Shown here in pieces: positions 49,624 to 58,204 of a stretch of 64,000 bases of DNA (its first letter is position 1; each line of letters opens with the position of its first letter). This DNA is from JAWWPY01 sp033854735 (GTDB taxonomy: Bacteria > Actinomycetota > Actinomycetes > Streptosporangiales > Streptosporangiaceae). The DNA is taken from positions 36,500-100,499 of the forward strand of contig JAWWPY010000385.1 of assembly GCA_033854735.1 (NCBI GenBank). Direction: 5' to 3'. The position numbers were made by a program, and so were the translations under genes. The notes below the pieces were generated by a model, which worked only from the letters and a program-made list of their open reading frames with translations, was not told the DNA's origin and did no database searches.

Positions 49624-51021
49624 ATGTCACCATCACACTCGCCCCGCCACTTCACCGGCCAGTTCTTTCGCCGCGGCCAGGCCGGCTACGAGGATGCCCG
49701 AGTGGGCCGCGTCTTCAATGCCCGCCGGCCGGAGCGCTTCCCCGCGGCTGTGCTGCTGGCCGCGGACGAGGCCGATGTCGCGGCCGGCGTGCTGCTCGCC
49801 CGCGACGAGGGGCTACGGGTATCGGTGCGGGCCGGCGGTCATTCGTGGGCGGCCTGGAGCGTGCGTGATGACGCACTGCTCATCGACCTGGGAGCCATGC
49901 GGGACCTCCGCTATGACGCCGCGACCGGCATCGCCGCCGCGCGGCCCGCGGTCCGGGGTGGCACCGAACTGGAGCCGTTCCTGGCCGAGCGGGGCCGGGC
50001 CTTCCCCGCCGGGCACTGCGAGTCGGTCGGCCTGGGTGGCTACCTGCTTCAGGGCGGTCAGGGCTGGAACGGCCGGGCATGGGGCTGGGGCTGCGAGAAC
50101 GTGGTAGCTATCGACGCGGTCGCCGCCGACGGCCGGCAGGTGCATGCCGACGACCATGAGAATGCCGATCTCTACTGGGCTGCGCGGGGAGCAGGTCCTG
50201 GCTTCCCGGCCGTGGTCACCACGTTTTACCTGCGCACCTATCCGCAGCCCCCGGCCATGCTCCAGGACACCTGGACATTCCGGCTCGACGACGCGGGCCC
50301 GCTGCTGGCGTGGCTGCACGAGGTCCTGCCGACGCTCGACGTGACGGTGGAGCCGGTGCTCGCCGCGACCAGGCTGCCCGACGTTCCCCTGGACCCGGGC
50401 GTCCGCCGCCCGGAGGGCACCGTGCTGCTCCTGCACACGACGGCCGCGGGGGACTCGGTGGCCCAGGTCGAGCAGCGGCTCGCCCCCCTGCAGGCCGGCC
50501 CGCTCACCGGCCGCAGCCTGGGCCACGTGCGCGGCCTCACGTCGATCGCGGAAGAGAACACGGCGCAGACCATGCAGAACCCCGAAGGCTACCGCTACCT
50601 GGCCGATTGCACCTGGACTGATGCGGCCGCGATTCAGATCGCGCCGACACTGCAGCGGATGTGGCAGGAACTGCCGACCGAGCATTCGTTCTCGATCTGG
50701 TACGGCTGGGCGCCGACCCGTCCGCTCCCGGACATGGCGTTCTCCCTGGAAGCCAACGTCTACCTCGCCACGTATGTGATCTTCACCGATCCGGGTGACG
50801 ACGGCCGGTACGGCGACTGGATCCATTCCCGGACACGGGAGCTTGCGCAGGCCGGCTGCGGCGCGTACCTCGGGGACACCGACTTCAGGCGGCGCACTGA
50901 CCGGTTCATGTCCGACGAGGCCTACCGCCGCCTCGGCGAAGTCCGCGCGAAGTGGGATCCGGACGGCACATTCTGCTCCTACCTGGCCACCGACGGCGCC
51001 CCGCTGAACCAGCACGCCTGA
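49624..51021 (+). CDS. Bicovalent-FAD oxidase (PCMH/BBE family)
   Basis: 465 residues from the ATG at 49624 (GGAGG six bases upstream). Both covalent FAD sites are seen: H73 in RAGGHSWAAWS and C132 in PAGHCESVGLGGYLLQGG. Such double attachment raises the redox potential and suits oxidation of difficult substrates such as polycyclic alcohols. The C-terminal half resembles BBE-type proteins but ends YRRLGEVRAKWDPDGTF. It starts 43 bp after the SDR, probably in one operon. Substrate unknown. Confidence 0.92.
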   Translation: MSPSHSPRHFTGQFFRRGQAGYEDARVGRVFNARRPERFPAAVLLAADEADVAAGVLLARDEGLRVSVRAGGHSWAAWSVRDDALLIDLGAMRDLRYDAATGIAAARPAVRGGTELEPFLAERGRAFPAGHCESVGLGGYLLQGGQGWNGRAWGWGCENVVAIDAVAADGRQVHADDHENADLYWAARGAGPGFPAVVTTFYLRTYPQPPAMLQDTWTFRLDDAGPLLAWLHEVLPTLDVTVEPVLAATRLPDVPLDPGVRRPEGTVLLLHTTAAGDSVAQVEQRLAPLQAGPLTGRSLGHVRGLTSIAEENTAQTMQNPEGYRYLADCTWTDAAAIQIAPTLQRMWQELPTEHSFSIWYGWAPTRPLPDMAFSLEANVYLATYVIFTDPGDDGRYGDWIHSRTRELAQAGCGAYLGDTDFRRRTDRFMSDEAYRRLGEVRAKWDPDGTFCSYLATDGAPLNQHA

Positions 51022-51140
51022 GCACTCCCGGCCGCAGCGGCACCGGAATGGGCATCGGTGTCGCTGGGGCGGCAGCGGTGTGGGCATTGGTGTCGTTGGG
51101 GGCAGCACCTGAGTGGCACTGGTGTCGTTAGATGCGCGGG
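51022..51140. repeat. Imperfect repeats GGCATTGGTGTCGTTGGGG in convergent spacer
   Basis: Three degenerate copies of a GGNATNGGTGTCG(C/T)T(T/G)GG unit lie between the convergent oxidase and SDR genes. No terminator-like hairpin was found. Confidence 0.55.
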
Positions 51141-51845
51141 CTAGCGCAGGATGAGGCCGCCGTCCACGCAGAGGGTCTGGCCGGTGAGTGCGGCGGCGGC
51201 GTCTGAGGCGAGGAAGCATACGGTGGCGGCCACGTCGCCGGGGACCAGCGTGCGCGGGAGGGCCTGACGGGAGCGGACGTCGTCGAACGCGGCTGGCGGC
51301 ATGCCCGCCCGCGCGGCCGGCGTGGCGGTCAGCCCGGGGGCTACGCAGGTGACCGCGATGCCGTCGCCGCCCAGGCCGACGGCCAGCACCCGCGCCAGCG
51401 CGACGAGCGCTCCCTTGCTCGTGACGTAGGGCAGCATGTCCCCGGCCGGTGGGGACCAGATGGTGTCAGAGACGACGAAGATGATGCGGCCGAACCCCCG
51501 GGCGGCCATCCCCGGCGCGAACGCCTGGGCCAGCAGCAGGGCCGACTCCACGTTGACCGCCTGCACCCGCCGCCAGGTCGGCAGGTCCACACCGGCCAGG
51601 CCGGCCCGGTCGAACGCGGCGGCCGCGTGCACCAAGACGTCACAGCGGCCGTGCCGGGCCAGAACCGCGTCGGCGGCGGCGCGGACCTCGTCTTCGCAGG
51701 CCAGATCGACCGGCGGATCACCAGCCTGGTCGAGTGTGACCACGACATGGCCGGCGGCGGCGAGGGCCGCGGTGATGGCCCCGCCGATGGTGCCTGCCCC
51801 GCCGGTGATCACCGCCACCCGCCCGGCCGGCTGGCCGCCGTTCAC
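51141..51845 (-). CDS. Short-chain dehydrogenase/reductase
   Basis: 234 residues from a GTG that overlaps the upstream flavoprotein stop by four bases. Cofactor motif TGGAGTIG, VHAAAAF in place of NNAG, VSDTIW with serine, YVTSK catalytic pair and VDGGLIL. TLDQAG after strand two suggests NAD. It is translationally coupled to the flavoprotein dehydrogenase and likely acts on its product or substrate. Confidence 0.9.
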   Translation of the reverse strand: MNGGQPAGRVAVITGGAGTIGGAITAALAAAGHVVVTLDQAGDPPVDLACEDEVRAAADAVLARHGRCDVLVHAAAAFDRAGLAGVDLPTWRRVQAVNVESALLLAQAFAPGMAARGFGRIIFVVSDTIWSPPAGDMLPYVTSKGALVALARVLAVGLGGDGIAVTCVAPGLTATPAARAGMPPAAFDDVRSRQALPRTLVPGDVAATVCFLASDAAAALTGQTLCVDGGLILR

Positions 51846-53407
51846 TGGCGGGCCGCCTGGGCGGCGTCGGCGGCGCGGGTCACAGCGGCCGGGCGGATCA
51901 CATCGGCCGGGCGGGTCACATCGGCCGGGCGGGTCACGGCGTCCGCCGGGCGGGTCACATCGTCGGCGGCGCGGGCCGCTGCCTCGCGGCCGGCGATGCG
52001 GCCGAAGACGATCGCGTCGGTGAGGCCGCCACCGTGCTCGATCAGGTGCCCCCAGACGAGACTCACCGCGCCCGCCGCGTAGAGACCCGGGACCGGCTGG
52101 CCGCCCGGGCGGACGACGCGAGCCCGCTCGTCGTGGCGGGGTCCCCCAGTGGTCCCGGCGACGCCCGGCCAGGTCTCGATCGCGTACAGCCGGCCGGTGT
52201 CGAGCGGCACCAGGGTGTCCGCGGACCGGCCGAACCGCAGGTCCTGGCCGGTCCGGGCGGCCCCGTTGTACTCGGCCAGCGTGCCCTCCAGGACACGGCG
52301 TTCGACGCCGATCTTCGCGGCCAGATCGGCCGGGCCATCCGCGGACGTGATCCAGCCCTGGTCCAGCTCAGCGGCGTTGTCAGCGCTCCAGGTGTAGTCG
52401 TTGGGCGTGCCGAGGAGCCCGTTGAGTGGCCCGGCCAGCCGGGTGGCCTCGTCGAAGATCGCCCAGGCCGGCAAGCGCGGCCGGTTGTCGTTGCGGGGAA
52501 AATAGGCGAGTAGCGCGCGTAGCCGGTCATGGACCTCGTAGCCGGTCTCGTCGGCGAACCGGCGGCCATCGGCATCCACGAAGAGGTAGCCGGGGGCGAA
52601 GAAGTCCACCGCGAACGGCGCCGGGAACTGCGGCGTCCGGAAGGCGAACCAGCCGAAGAATCCGTACATGTGCCACAGGTCGGCGCCCGCGGCCTGCGCC
52701 ATGAGCAGCCCCGCGCCGGTGTTGGCCAGGCAGCCGACCGGCCAGGTCGGGCCGAGCGGCAGGTAGGCGTCCGTCAGGGAGGCGGCGGCCTCGAACCCGC
52801 CGCAGGCGAGGACCACGCCGCCGCGGGCGCTTACCGTGGTCTCGGTGCCGCCGCGCTCGATCACCAGGCCAGTTGCCGATCCCTGCTGGTCGAGGACGAG
52901 CCGGCACGCGGTGGTCTGGAAGCGAACCGGGATGCCGCGCTCGCGCACGGCCGCGTCCAGCAGGTGCCAGAGCGCCTCACCGCGCCGGCCGCCGCCACCG
53001 GCCGTGACGCGGTATCGGATGCTGCCGCCCGCCGGGAAATGCGGCCAGGACGGAAAGGACGCGGGCCGCCGGGCGGCCGGCGGGTGGAAGGCCACCGTCG
53101 ACCCGCCCAGCGAGGTCAGCCACCGGTCAATCTCGTGCAGGCCGTTGGCGTAGGCCTCAAGCACCGGCCGGGCCGTCCGGCCGAAGCACAGTGCGTCGAG
53201 GTGATCCACGGCACTCGCCTCCGGCACATCGAACAGGAAGCCGCCGCTGTACAGCGCGTTCCCGCCGCCGTGGGCGGCGGCCTCGACGATGACGACGCTG
53301 GCGCCACCGTCGTGCGCGGCGATCGCGGCACACGCCCCGGCCGGGCCGTAGCCGGCGACGACGACGTCGTAGGTACTCGGATCCACGAAAGTGCCTTTCA
53401 TCACCAT
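51842..53407 (-). CDS. FAD-dependent dehydrogenase, fumarate-reductase/3-ketosteroid-dehydrogenase-like
   Basis: 521 residues. The FAD fold is VVVAGYGPAGACAAIAA with the following acidic VEAAAHGGGNALYSGG. Mid-sequence motifs GGVVLACGGFEAA and NTGAGLLMAQAAGA, and the C-terminal PVPGLYAAGAVSLVWGHL and GGGLTDAIVFGRIAG, place it with FRD/SDH flavoprotein-like proteins such as KstD. It may introduce a double bond into a cyclic ketone. The last 40 residues are VTRPAD-type repeats from 15-bp units. A divergent VOC gene starts 45 bp upstream. Confidence 0.9.
   Translation of the reverse strand: MVMKGTFVDPSTYDVVVAGYGPAGACAAIAAHDGGASVVIVEAAAHGGGNALYSGGFLFDVPEASAVDHLDALCFGRTARPVLEAYANGLHEIDRWLTSLGGSTVAFHPPAARRPASFPSWPHFPAGGSIRYRVTAGGGGRRGEALWHLLDAAVRERGIPVRFQTTACRLVLDQQGSATGLVIERGGTETTVSARGGVVLACGGFEAAASLTDAYLPLGPTWPVGCLANTGAGLLMAQAAGADLWHMYGFFGWFAFRTPQFPAPFAVDFFAPGYLFVDADGRRFADETGYEVHDRLRALLAYFPRNDNRPRLPAWAIFDEATRLAGPLNGLLGTPNDYTWSADNAAELDQGWITSADGPADLAAKIGVERRVLEGTLAEYNGAARTGQDLRFGRSADTLVPLDTGRLYAIETWPGVAGTTGGPRHDERARVVRPGGQPVPGLYAAGAVSLVWGHLIEHGGGLTDAIVFGRIAGREAAARAADDVTRPADAVTRPADVTRPADVIRPAAVTRAADAAQAARQ
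51880..51965. repeat. 15-bp repeats at the 3' end of the flavoprotein gene
   Basis: CGGCCGGGCGGGTCA-type units repeat about five times and encode TRPAD pentapeptides at the protein's C-terminus. Confidence 0.85.
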
Positions 53408-53451
53408 GCGCCCGGCGGCCGCGAGGTCCCTGGGACTGGTTGACTGCCTTT

Positions 53452-53862
53452 ATGCGATTGGATCATGTGGGTGTCAACGTCGCGGACCTGGCCGCCGCCG
53501 AGACCTGGTACAGCCAGGCCTTTTACCTCCAGCGTGAGCTGGAGGTCCGCATCGACGCCCTTGATCTCGACATCGTGATGCTCATCAGCGAGGAGTTCGG
53601 TTACCGGGTCGAGTTGCTGCACCGGCGCGGCTGCGGCCCAGGGCTCCGGGCGGAGAATCCGGCCGTGGCCGCGCTGACGGAGGGTTTTGGCCACATCGCC
53701 TTCGACGTCCCGGACCTCGACTCGGCCCACGTTCGCCTGGTGTCCATGGCCGCCCGCGAGGTCATGCCACCCCAGCCGTCGCCCGAGCCCGGGGTCCGGA
53801 TGTCGTTCCTGGCCGACCCCGAGGGCAACCTGATCGAGTTGGTGGAGCGCCACCCCAGCTGA
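53452..53862 (+). CDS. VOC-family protein
   Basis: 136 residues from the ATG at 53452 (a TTG four codons upstream is possible). Motifs MRLDHVGVNVADLAAAETWY, FGHIAFDVPDLDSAH and FLADPEGNLIELVER give the H/H/E metal triad of glyoxalase-like proteins. Divergent from the flavoprotein and upstream of the convergent hydrolase, it is likely a lyase, epimerase or ring-cleavage-type helper in the pathway. Confidence 0.88.
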   Translation: MRLDHVGVNVADLAAAETWYSQAFYLQRELEVRIDALDLDIVMLISEEFGYRVELLHRRGCGPGLRAENPAVAALTEGFGHIAFDVPDLDSAHVRLVSMAAREVMPPQPSPEPGVRMSFLADPEGNLIELVERHPS

Positions 53863-53879
53863 CGCCATGACGGGCGAGG

Positions 53880-54686
53880 TCACCCGCGCGCGGGCTCGAT
53901 CAGGAACCGCGCCGAGCGCTCGACGGCCCGGCGGGTGGCGGCGTCATCCAGTTCCGGGAACATGTGCCCCGCGCCCGGCACCAGCTCGACCGTGGCGGTG
54001 CCGCCGGCCGCGGTGAGCGCCTCGGCCAGCCGCTGGCTCTGCCGCGGCGGCACCAGTTCGTCGGCGGACCCATGCAGGAAAAGGAAAGGCGGCGCCCCGG
54101 CGTGGGCGAAGCGCACCGGGCTGGCCGCATCGGCCAGATCTGGGCGCTGGGTGAGAGGCGCGCCGATCAGCTGGGACTCGCGGGACTCGGGCCCGGGCTC
54201 CCCGGTCCCGCCGGCGTCCTCGATGTCGCCCGGCAAGGCGCTGAGGTCGGTAGGCGGATACCAGCACACCACGGCGGCGACGCCGGGACTGGTGAGCGCG
54301 TGCAGGGCGGCGAGGTGCCCGCCCGCGGATACCCCCCAGGCCACCGTGCGTGATGTCGTGATGCCGTGGTCGCCGCGGCGGGAGGCCAGGAACCGTGCGG
54401 CCGCGGCCACGTCGTCGCGCTGCGCCGGGAAGACCGCCTCGCCGCTCAGCCGGTAATCGATGCTCGCGACGGCCAGGCCCAGGGCCGCGACCTGCTCGAA
54501 GAATGACGGAGACCAGTTCTTCGCCCGGCCCGGGCCGTCGGCCCGGCCGCCGACCCGCCAGCCGCCGCCGTGCAGGTACAGGCAGAGCGCCTGAGCCGGC
54601 CGCGACGGCACATAGAGGTCAAGGGACAGCGGCCGGAAGCCCACCGGAGACGCGAAGATCACGTCCCGGTGCACGCTAACGGTCAC
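53880..54686 (-). CDS. Alpha/beta hydrolase (esterase/BD-FAE-like)
   Basis: 268 residues. The oxyanion motif HGGGWRVGG, nucleophile elbow GVSAGGH, an aspartate in GSADELVPP and histidine in GAGHMFPEL give the complete catalytic triad. An esterase or lactonase step is expected. The ATG overlaps the amidohydrolase stop by four bases, so the two hydrolases are translationally coupled. Confidence 0.9.
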   Translation of the reverse strand: MTVSVHRDVIFASPVGFRPLSLDLYVPSRPAQALCLYLHGGGWRVGGRADGPGRAKNWSPSFFEQVAALGLAVASIDYRLSGEAVFPAQRDDVAAAARFLASRRGDHGITTSRTVAWGVSAGGHLAALHALTSPGVAAVVCWYPPTDLSALPGDIEDAGGTGEPGPESRESQLIGAPLTQRPDLADAASPVRFAHAGAPPFLFLHGSADELVPPRQSQRLAEALTAAGGTATVELVPGAGHMFPELDDAATRRAVERSARFLIEPARG

Positions 54687-55987
54687 TGGGCCTGCGCGGG
54701 CGTCCGTGCGCCGGCTGGCTCGCCGGATGACCCGCCCGGCCGCTTGTGGAAGCGCCCGCCCTGGATGATGTAGACCAGGTTGTCGCGGTCCTGGAGCACG
54801 CGCACGTCCTCGGCGGGGTTGCCCCGGACGACCAGGACGTCCGCCAGGTATCCCGGCGCCAGCAGGCCCAGTTCGTCGGCCATGTCCATGACCTGGCCGC
54901 CGAGCTTGGTCGCTGCCGTCAGCGCTTCAATCGGGGTGTAACCCAGGACCTCGACGAACAGCTGGAGATCGCGCGCGTTGCGCCCGATCGGGTTGTTCGG
55001 GAAACCGTAGTCGCCGCCGGGGAGGGCCCGGATCCCGCGCCTGCGGATCTCCGGGTAGATGCCCGCCATGGCTTCCAGCGCCGCCACCGACCCGATCTTC
55101 TCGGCCACCGCGCGGTCCATGCCGAACTCCGCGCCCTCATGCACGTTGGCGTAGATGATGCCGGGCGCCGGCGACACGAAGACCTGGTCCTTGACCGACT
55201 CCAGCAGGTCGAGGGCCTCCTCGTCGGCGTACGTGCAGTGATAGATGGACCGGAATCCGGCCTCAACGGCCACCTTGACTGACTCCGCCGACTGGGCGTG
55301 GCAGTTCAGCCAGACCCCCGACTCCCTGGCCTGCTGGCCGGCGGCGGTCGCCTCCTCCAGGGTGTACTGGGTGATCTGCGAGCCGCCGGGGGTGAACACA
55401 TCGTCGTTGCTGAGCAGGAACTTCACGCTGTCGAAGCCCAGAGCGGCCTGCTCACGGACGAAGGCGCGGCAGGCCTCCGGCCCCTGCCACTCCGGCTCGA
55501 CATGGCCATCGGGCCGGATCGGGTGGTTGTCCCGTTCCATGCTGGCGGCCCGCATCCTCGGGCCCGGGACGGCCCCGGCCCTGATCTTGTCGCGCAAGAT
55601 GACCTCGGTCGGCATCGGCAGTATCGAGCCGGCCGAGTAGGCCGAGGTAAAGCCCGCGTCGAGGAGGATCGCCGCGTTCCGCTCCGCGCGGGCCAGTTCG
55701 CTGTCCAGACCGGAGATGTGATGGAAGAAGCTCACGTCGAGCGGAGGGTTGAACGACGGGTCAATGTGCCCGACGGCGGAGGGGAATGTGAGGTGGGCGT
55801 GCGATTCCACCAATCCCGGCATGACGGTGCAGCCCGTCGCGTCGACCACTTCATCCACGCCGTGTTCTTCCCGCCAGCCGGCCGTGACGGCGACCACGCG
55901 GTCACCGTCGAGTGTCACCTCGCCCGGCGCTGGCGGCGTCCCGCTGCCGTCGAACACCAGCCCGTTGGTGAAGACCGTCCGTCCCAC
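54683..55987 (-). CDS. Amidohydrolase-superfamily enzyme
   Basis: 434 residues with metal ligands of the superfamily: H63-x-H65 (VESHAHLTF), a lysine in DSVKFLLS that may be carboxylated, histidines in LNCHAQS and SIYHCTY, and an aspartate in PGGDYGF. The N-terminal beta-sandwich (DGDRVVAV, DATGCTVMPGLVE) and C-terminal APGYLADVLVVRGNP are typical of imidazolonepropionase/prolidase-like members. It hydrolyses an amide, lactam or ring. A full copy of the regulon motif lies 24 bases upstream. Confidence 0.92.
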   Translation of the reverse strand: MGRTVFTNGLVFDGSGTPPAPGEVTLDGDRVVAVTAGWREEHGVDEVVDATGCTVMPGLVESHAHLTFPSAVGHIDPSFNPPLDVSFFHHISGLDSELARAERNAAILLDAGFTSAYSAGSILPMPTEVILRDKIRAGAVPGPRMRAASMERDNHPIRPDGHVEPEWQGPEACRAFVREQAALGFDSVKFLLSNDDVFTPGGSQITQYTLEEATAAGQQARESGVWLNCHAQSAESVKVAVEAGFRSIYHCTYADEEALDLLESVKDQVFVSPAPGIIYANVHEGAEFGMDRAVAEKIGSVAALEAMAGIYPEIRRRGIRALPGGDYGFPNNPIGRNARDLQLFVEVLGYTPIEALTAATKLGGQVMDMADELGLLAPGYLADVLVVRGNPAEDVRVLQDRDNLVYIIQGGRFHKRPGGSSGEPAGARTPAQAQ

Positions 55988-56010
55988 GGCAGTGCTCCTC
56001 TATTTCGGCG

Positions 56011-56040
56011 TACTTTCACTAAATGATAGTCATTTTCTAC
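56011..56040 (-). promoter_or_regulatory. Candidate regulon motif, copy D (upstream of amidohydrolase)
   Basis: On the minus strand TAG-AAAATG leads into ACTATC-ATTTAGT-GAAAGTA. Read on the plus strand the repeat is ACTTTC-ACTAAAT-GATAGT (56012-56030), sharing ACTTTCAC-N5-GAnAGT with copy B. It ends 24 bases before the amidohydrolase ATG. Confidence 0.55.
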
Positions 56041-56382
56041 CGGGTTTCCGTGAGTCTCGCCGCGCCCACGCAGTGTGTCAACGCTTTCCGCGCGAAATTG
56101 CCCCGGGGGTGGCCCAGCACACGGCCCTGACGCGTGGCCCGGGGTTGCTGATCAGCAGAAAAGCCAGAATCAGCAACGAAACGGCCAGCTCAGCGCCCGC
56201 CTCACCGCGCAGCCTGATCCGCCATGCAGGAATCCTCGGGGGATTCTGGGCGGCCCCGGTGGGTCGCAGGGCTATAGAGCGACTGGCCTGATATCCCTGG
56301 TCAATGCCAGTGCGGACCCGGTAGCCGGGTCCGCGGCGGTGGCGGGGGCCGAGGGGTCCCGCCGGGGAGGGGGAGTTGCCGT
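56041..56382. other. Gene-free stretch upstream of the receiver-KaiC operon
   Basis: With the operator this makes a gap of 395 bp (55988-56382). Apart from one strong hairpin at 56312-56334 I see no gene or further regulatory element. Confidence 0.6.
56312..56334 (+). terminator. 10-bp GC hairpin in the leader of the receiver-KaiC operon
   Basis: GCGGACCCGG-TAG-CCGGGTCCGC is a perfect stem with a three-base loop, about 50 bases before the TTG start. It may be an attenuator or a terminator of upstream transcription. Confidence 0.5.
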
Positions 56383-56742
56383 TTGTGCCGGATCCTGGTG
56401 GTCGATGACGAGCCGGACTTGCGCTTCATCATGCGGAGGATCTTCGAGCGGGCCGGGCATGAGGTGGTCGACGCGGGTCACGGGGCAGCCGCGCTGGCGT
56501 GCCTGCGCGACTCGCGCCCGGATCTGGTGGTGACGGACATGATGATGCCCGTGATGAACGGCCACGAGCTGATCCGCCGCCTGCGGGCCGACCCGGCCAC
56601 CGCCCGGATCCCGATCCTCGCCGTGACCGGCAACGGGGAACTCGCCGGCGCCGCCGACGCGCTGCTGGCCAAGCCCTACCAACCAGACCAGATCCTGGCG
56701 GCGGCGAACGCCCTGATGGGAGAGGCGGGGGACTCAGCATGA
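56383..56742 (+). CDS. Stand-alone receiver (CheY-like) response regulator
   Basis: 119 residues from a TTG, chosen because GGGGAG lies six bases upstream and the protein begins CRILVVDDEPDLR. Phosphoacceptor aspartate in LVVTDMMMPVMNG, threonine in ILAVTGN and lysine in LLAKPYQ are all present. It has no output domain, so it must act by protein contact. It overlaps the KaiC-like gene by ATGA, suggesting that phosphorylated receiver controls the ATPase. Confidence 0.9.
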   Translation: MCRILVVDDEPDLRFIMRRIFERAGHEVVDAGHGAAALACLRDSRPDLVVTDMMMPVMNGHELIRRLRADPATARIPILAVTGNGELAGAADALLAKPYQPDQILAAANALMGEAGDSA

Positions 56743-58178
56743 GACGACTGGCCACCGGTGTTCCGGGCCTCGACGTGGTGCTGGGCGGGGGGCTCGAGCC
56801 CGGCTCAGTGACGGTGCTGGCCGGCGCGCCGGGCACCGGCAAGACAATCCTGGCCCAGCAGATCTGCTTCGCCAACGTCACCGCCGACCGCCGGGCCGTG
56901 TACTACACGACGCTCTCGGAGCCGCATTCCAAGCTGGTCAAGCACCTGGAGCCGTTCAGTTTTTTCGCACCCGAGGCACTGGGGCCGCAGGTGGAATACA
57001 TCCACCTGGGTGATCTCATCCGCAACGACCAGCCCGGCCCGATGGAGCCGCTGGTCACCGAGGTGGTGCGGAAGACGATGGAGGAGGAGCCGGTCCTGGT
57101 GGTGATCGACAGCGCCAAGGCGCTGCGGGACTTCGCCGGGGACCGCGAACTGCGCCTGGCCTTCTACGATCTGACCAGCCGCCTGGCCCATACCGACGCC
57201 GCACTGCTGCTGCTCGGCGAGTACACGCCCGGGGAGATGGCGGCGGGCGTGGAGTTCTCTCTGGCCGACAGCATCATCCAGCTCGCGTATGAACCCCGCG
57301 AACCGGTCGACCGCCGCTGGGTCCGGGTGATCAAGATGCGCGGAACCCACCACCTGGAGGGCAAGCACACCTTCCGCATCACCACCGGCGGAGTCGCGGT
57401 CTTCCCCCGCATTGAGACCATCGACGCCGGCGAGGCAGCCGAGGTCACCGGCCGGATGGACAGCGGGATCGCCGACCTGGACGAGCTGATGGGCGGCGGG
57501 ATCAGCTCCGGCGAGGCCACCGTCATCCTGGGACCCTCCGGCGCCGGCAAGACGATCTTCGGGCTGCGCTTCGTCGCCCAGGGCCTCACCCGGGGGGAAC
57601 GGTGCCTGTACGTCACCTTCCAGGACACCTCCGACCAGCTCATCAAGATGGCGGCGGGGTTCGGCTGGGATCTCGGGCCAGCCCGGGCCAGCGGGCAGCT
57701 CATGGTGCGCCACGTTCCGCTGGGTGAACTGGACCTGGACATGCTCGCAACGCACATCCGCGAGGATCTCGCCGACGGCCGGGTGCAGCGCGTCGTGATC
57801 GACAGTCTGGCCGAGCTGGTCTTCGCCGCCCGTGAGGCAGAACGCTTCCCCGCCTACGCCCGCAGCCTGACCGGCCTGATCCGCGCGGCCGGCGCCTCAC
57901 TGGTGATTACCAGCGAAACCACCACGCTCGGCCCGACCGCGGAGGCCGCCGGAGGAGTCACCTTCCTGTTCCACAACGTGATCCAGCTGCGCTACATCGA
58001 GCTGAGTTCCGCGACCGGCCGCGCCCTGAACATCGTCAAGATGCGCAACAGCAACCACCACAAGGACCTGTACCAGTTCGAGATCGGCGAATCAGGCCCG
58101 GTAATCGGCGACAAACTGGAAGGAGTCACCGGAGTGCTCGGCTGGAGCGCCCTGCGGGCCGCCAACACGATCGTGTGA
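56739..58178 (+). CDS. Two-domain KaiC-like (RecA-superfamily) ATPase
   Basis: 479 residues with two RecA-like domains. Domain 1: Walker A GAPGTGKT (29-36) and Walker B VLVVID. Domain 2: Walker A GPSGAGKT (265-272), Walker B RVVIDSLAEL. In cyanobacterial KaiC a Glu-Glu pair after the Walker A strand drives hydrolysis; here domain 2 has QD (295-296) and domain 1 has SE at about 60-61. No KaiA or KaiB gene is near. KaiC-like proteins outside cyanobacteria act in signal transduction, and coupling to a receiver protein fits that. Confidence 0.9.
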   Translation: MRRLATGVPGLDVVLGGGLEPGSVTVLAGAPGTGKTILAQQICFANVTADRRAVYYTTLSEPHSKLVKHLEPFSFFAPEALGPQVEYIHLGDLIRNDQPGPMEPLVTEVVRKTMEEEPVLVVIDSAKALRDFAGDRELRLAFYDLTSRLAHTDAALLLLGEYTPGEMAAGVEFSLADSIIQLAYEPREPVDRRWVRVIKMRGTHHLEGKHTFRITTGGVAVFPRIETIDAGEAAEVTGRMDSGIADLDELMGGGISSGEATVILGPSGAGKTIFGLRFVAQGLTRGERCLYVTFQDTSDQLIKMAAGFGWDLGPARASGQLMVRHVPLGELDLDMLATHIREDLADGRVQRVVIDSLAELVFAAREAERFPAYARSLTGLIRAAGASLVITSETTTLGPTAEAAGGVTFLFHNVIQLRYIELSSATGRALNIVKMRNSNHHKDLYQFEIGESGPVIGDKLEGVTGVLGWSALRAANTIV

Positions 58179-58204
58179 ACCAGAGCCGCCCGCTCACGGC
58201 ATGA

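Noticed and set aside
56075..56382. KaiA or KaiB gene upstream of the KaiC-like operon
   Set aside because: The stretch contains no coding-like sequence, and neither family is seen elsewhere in the window.
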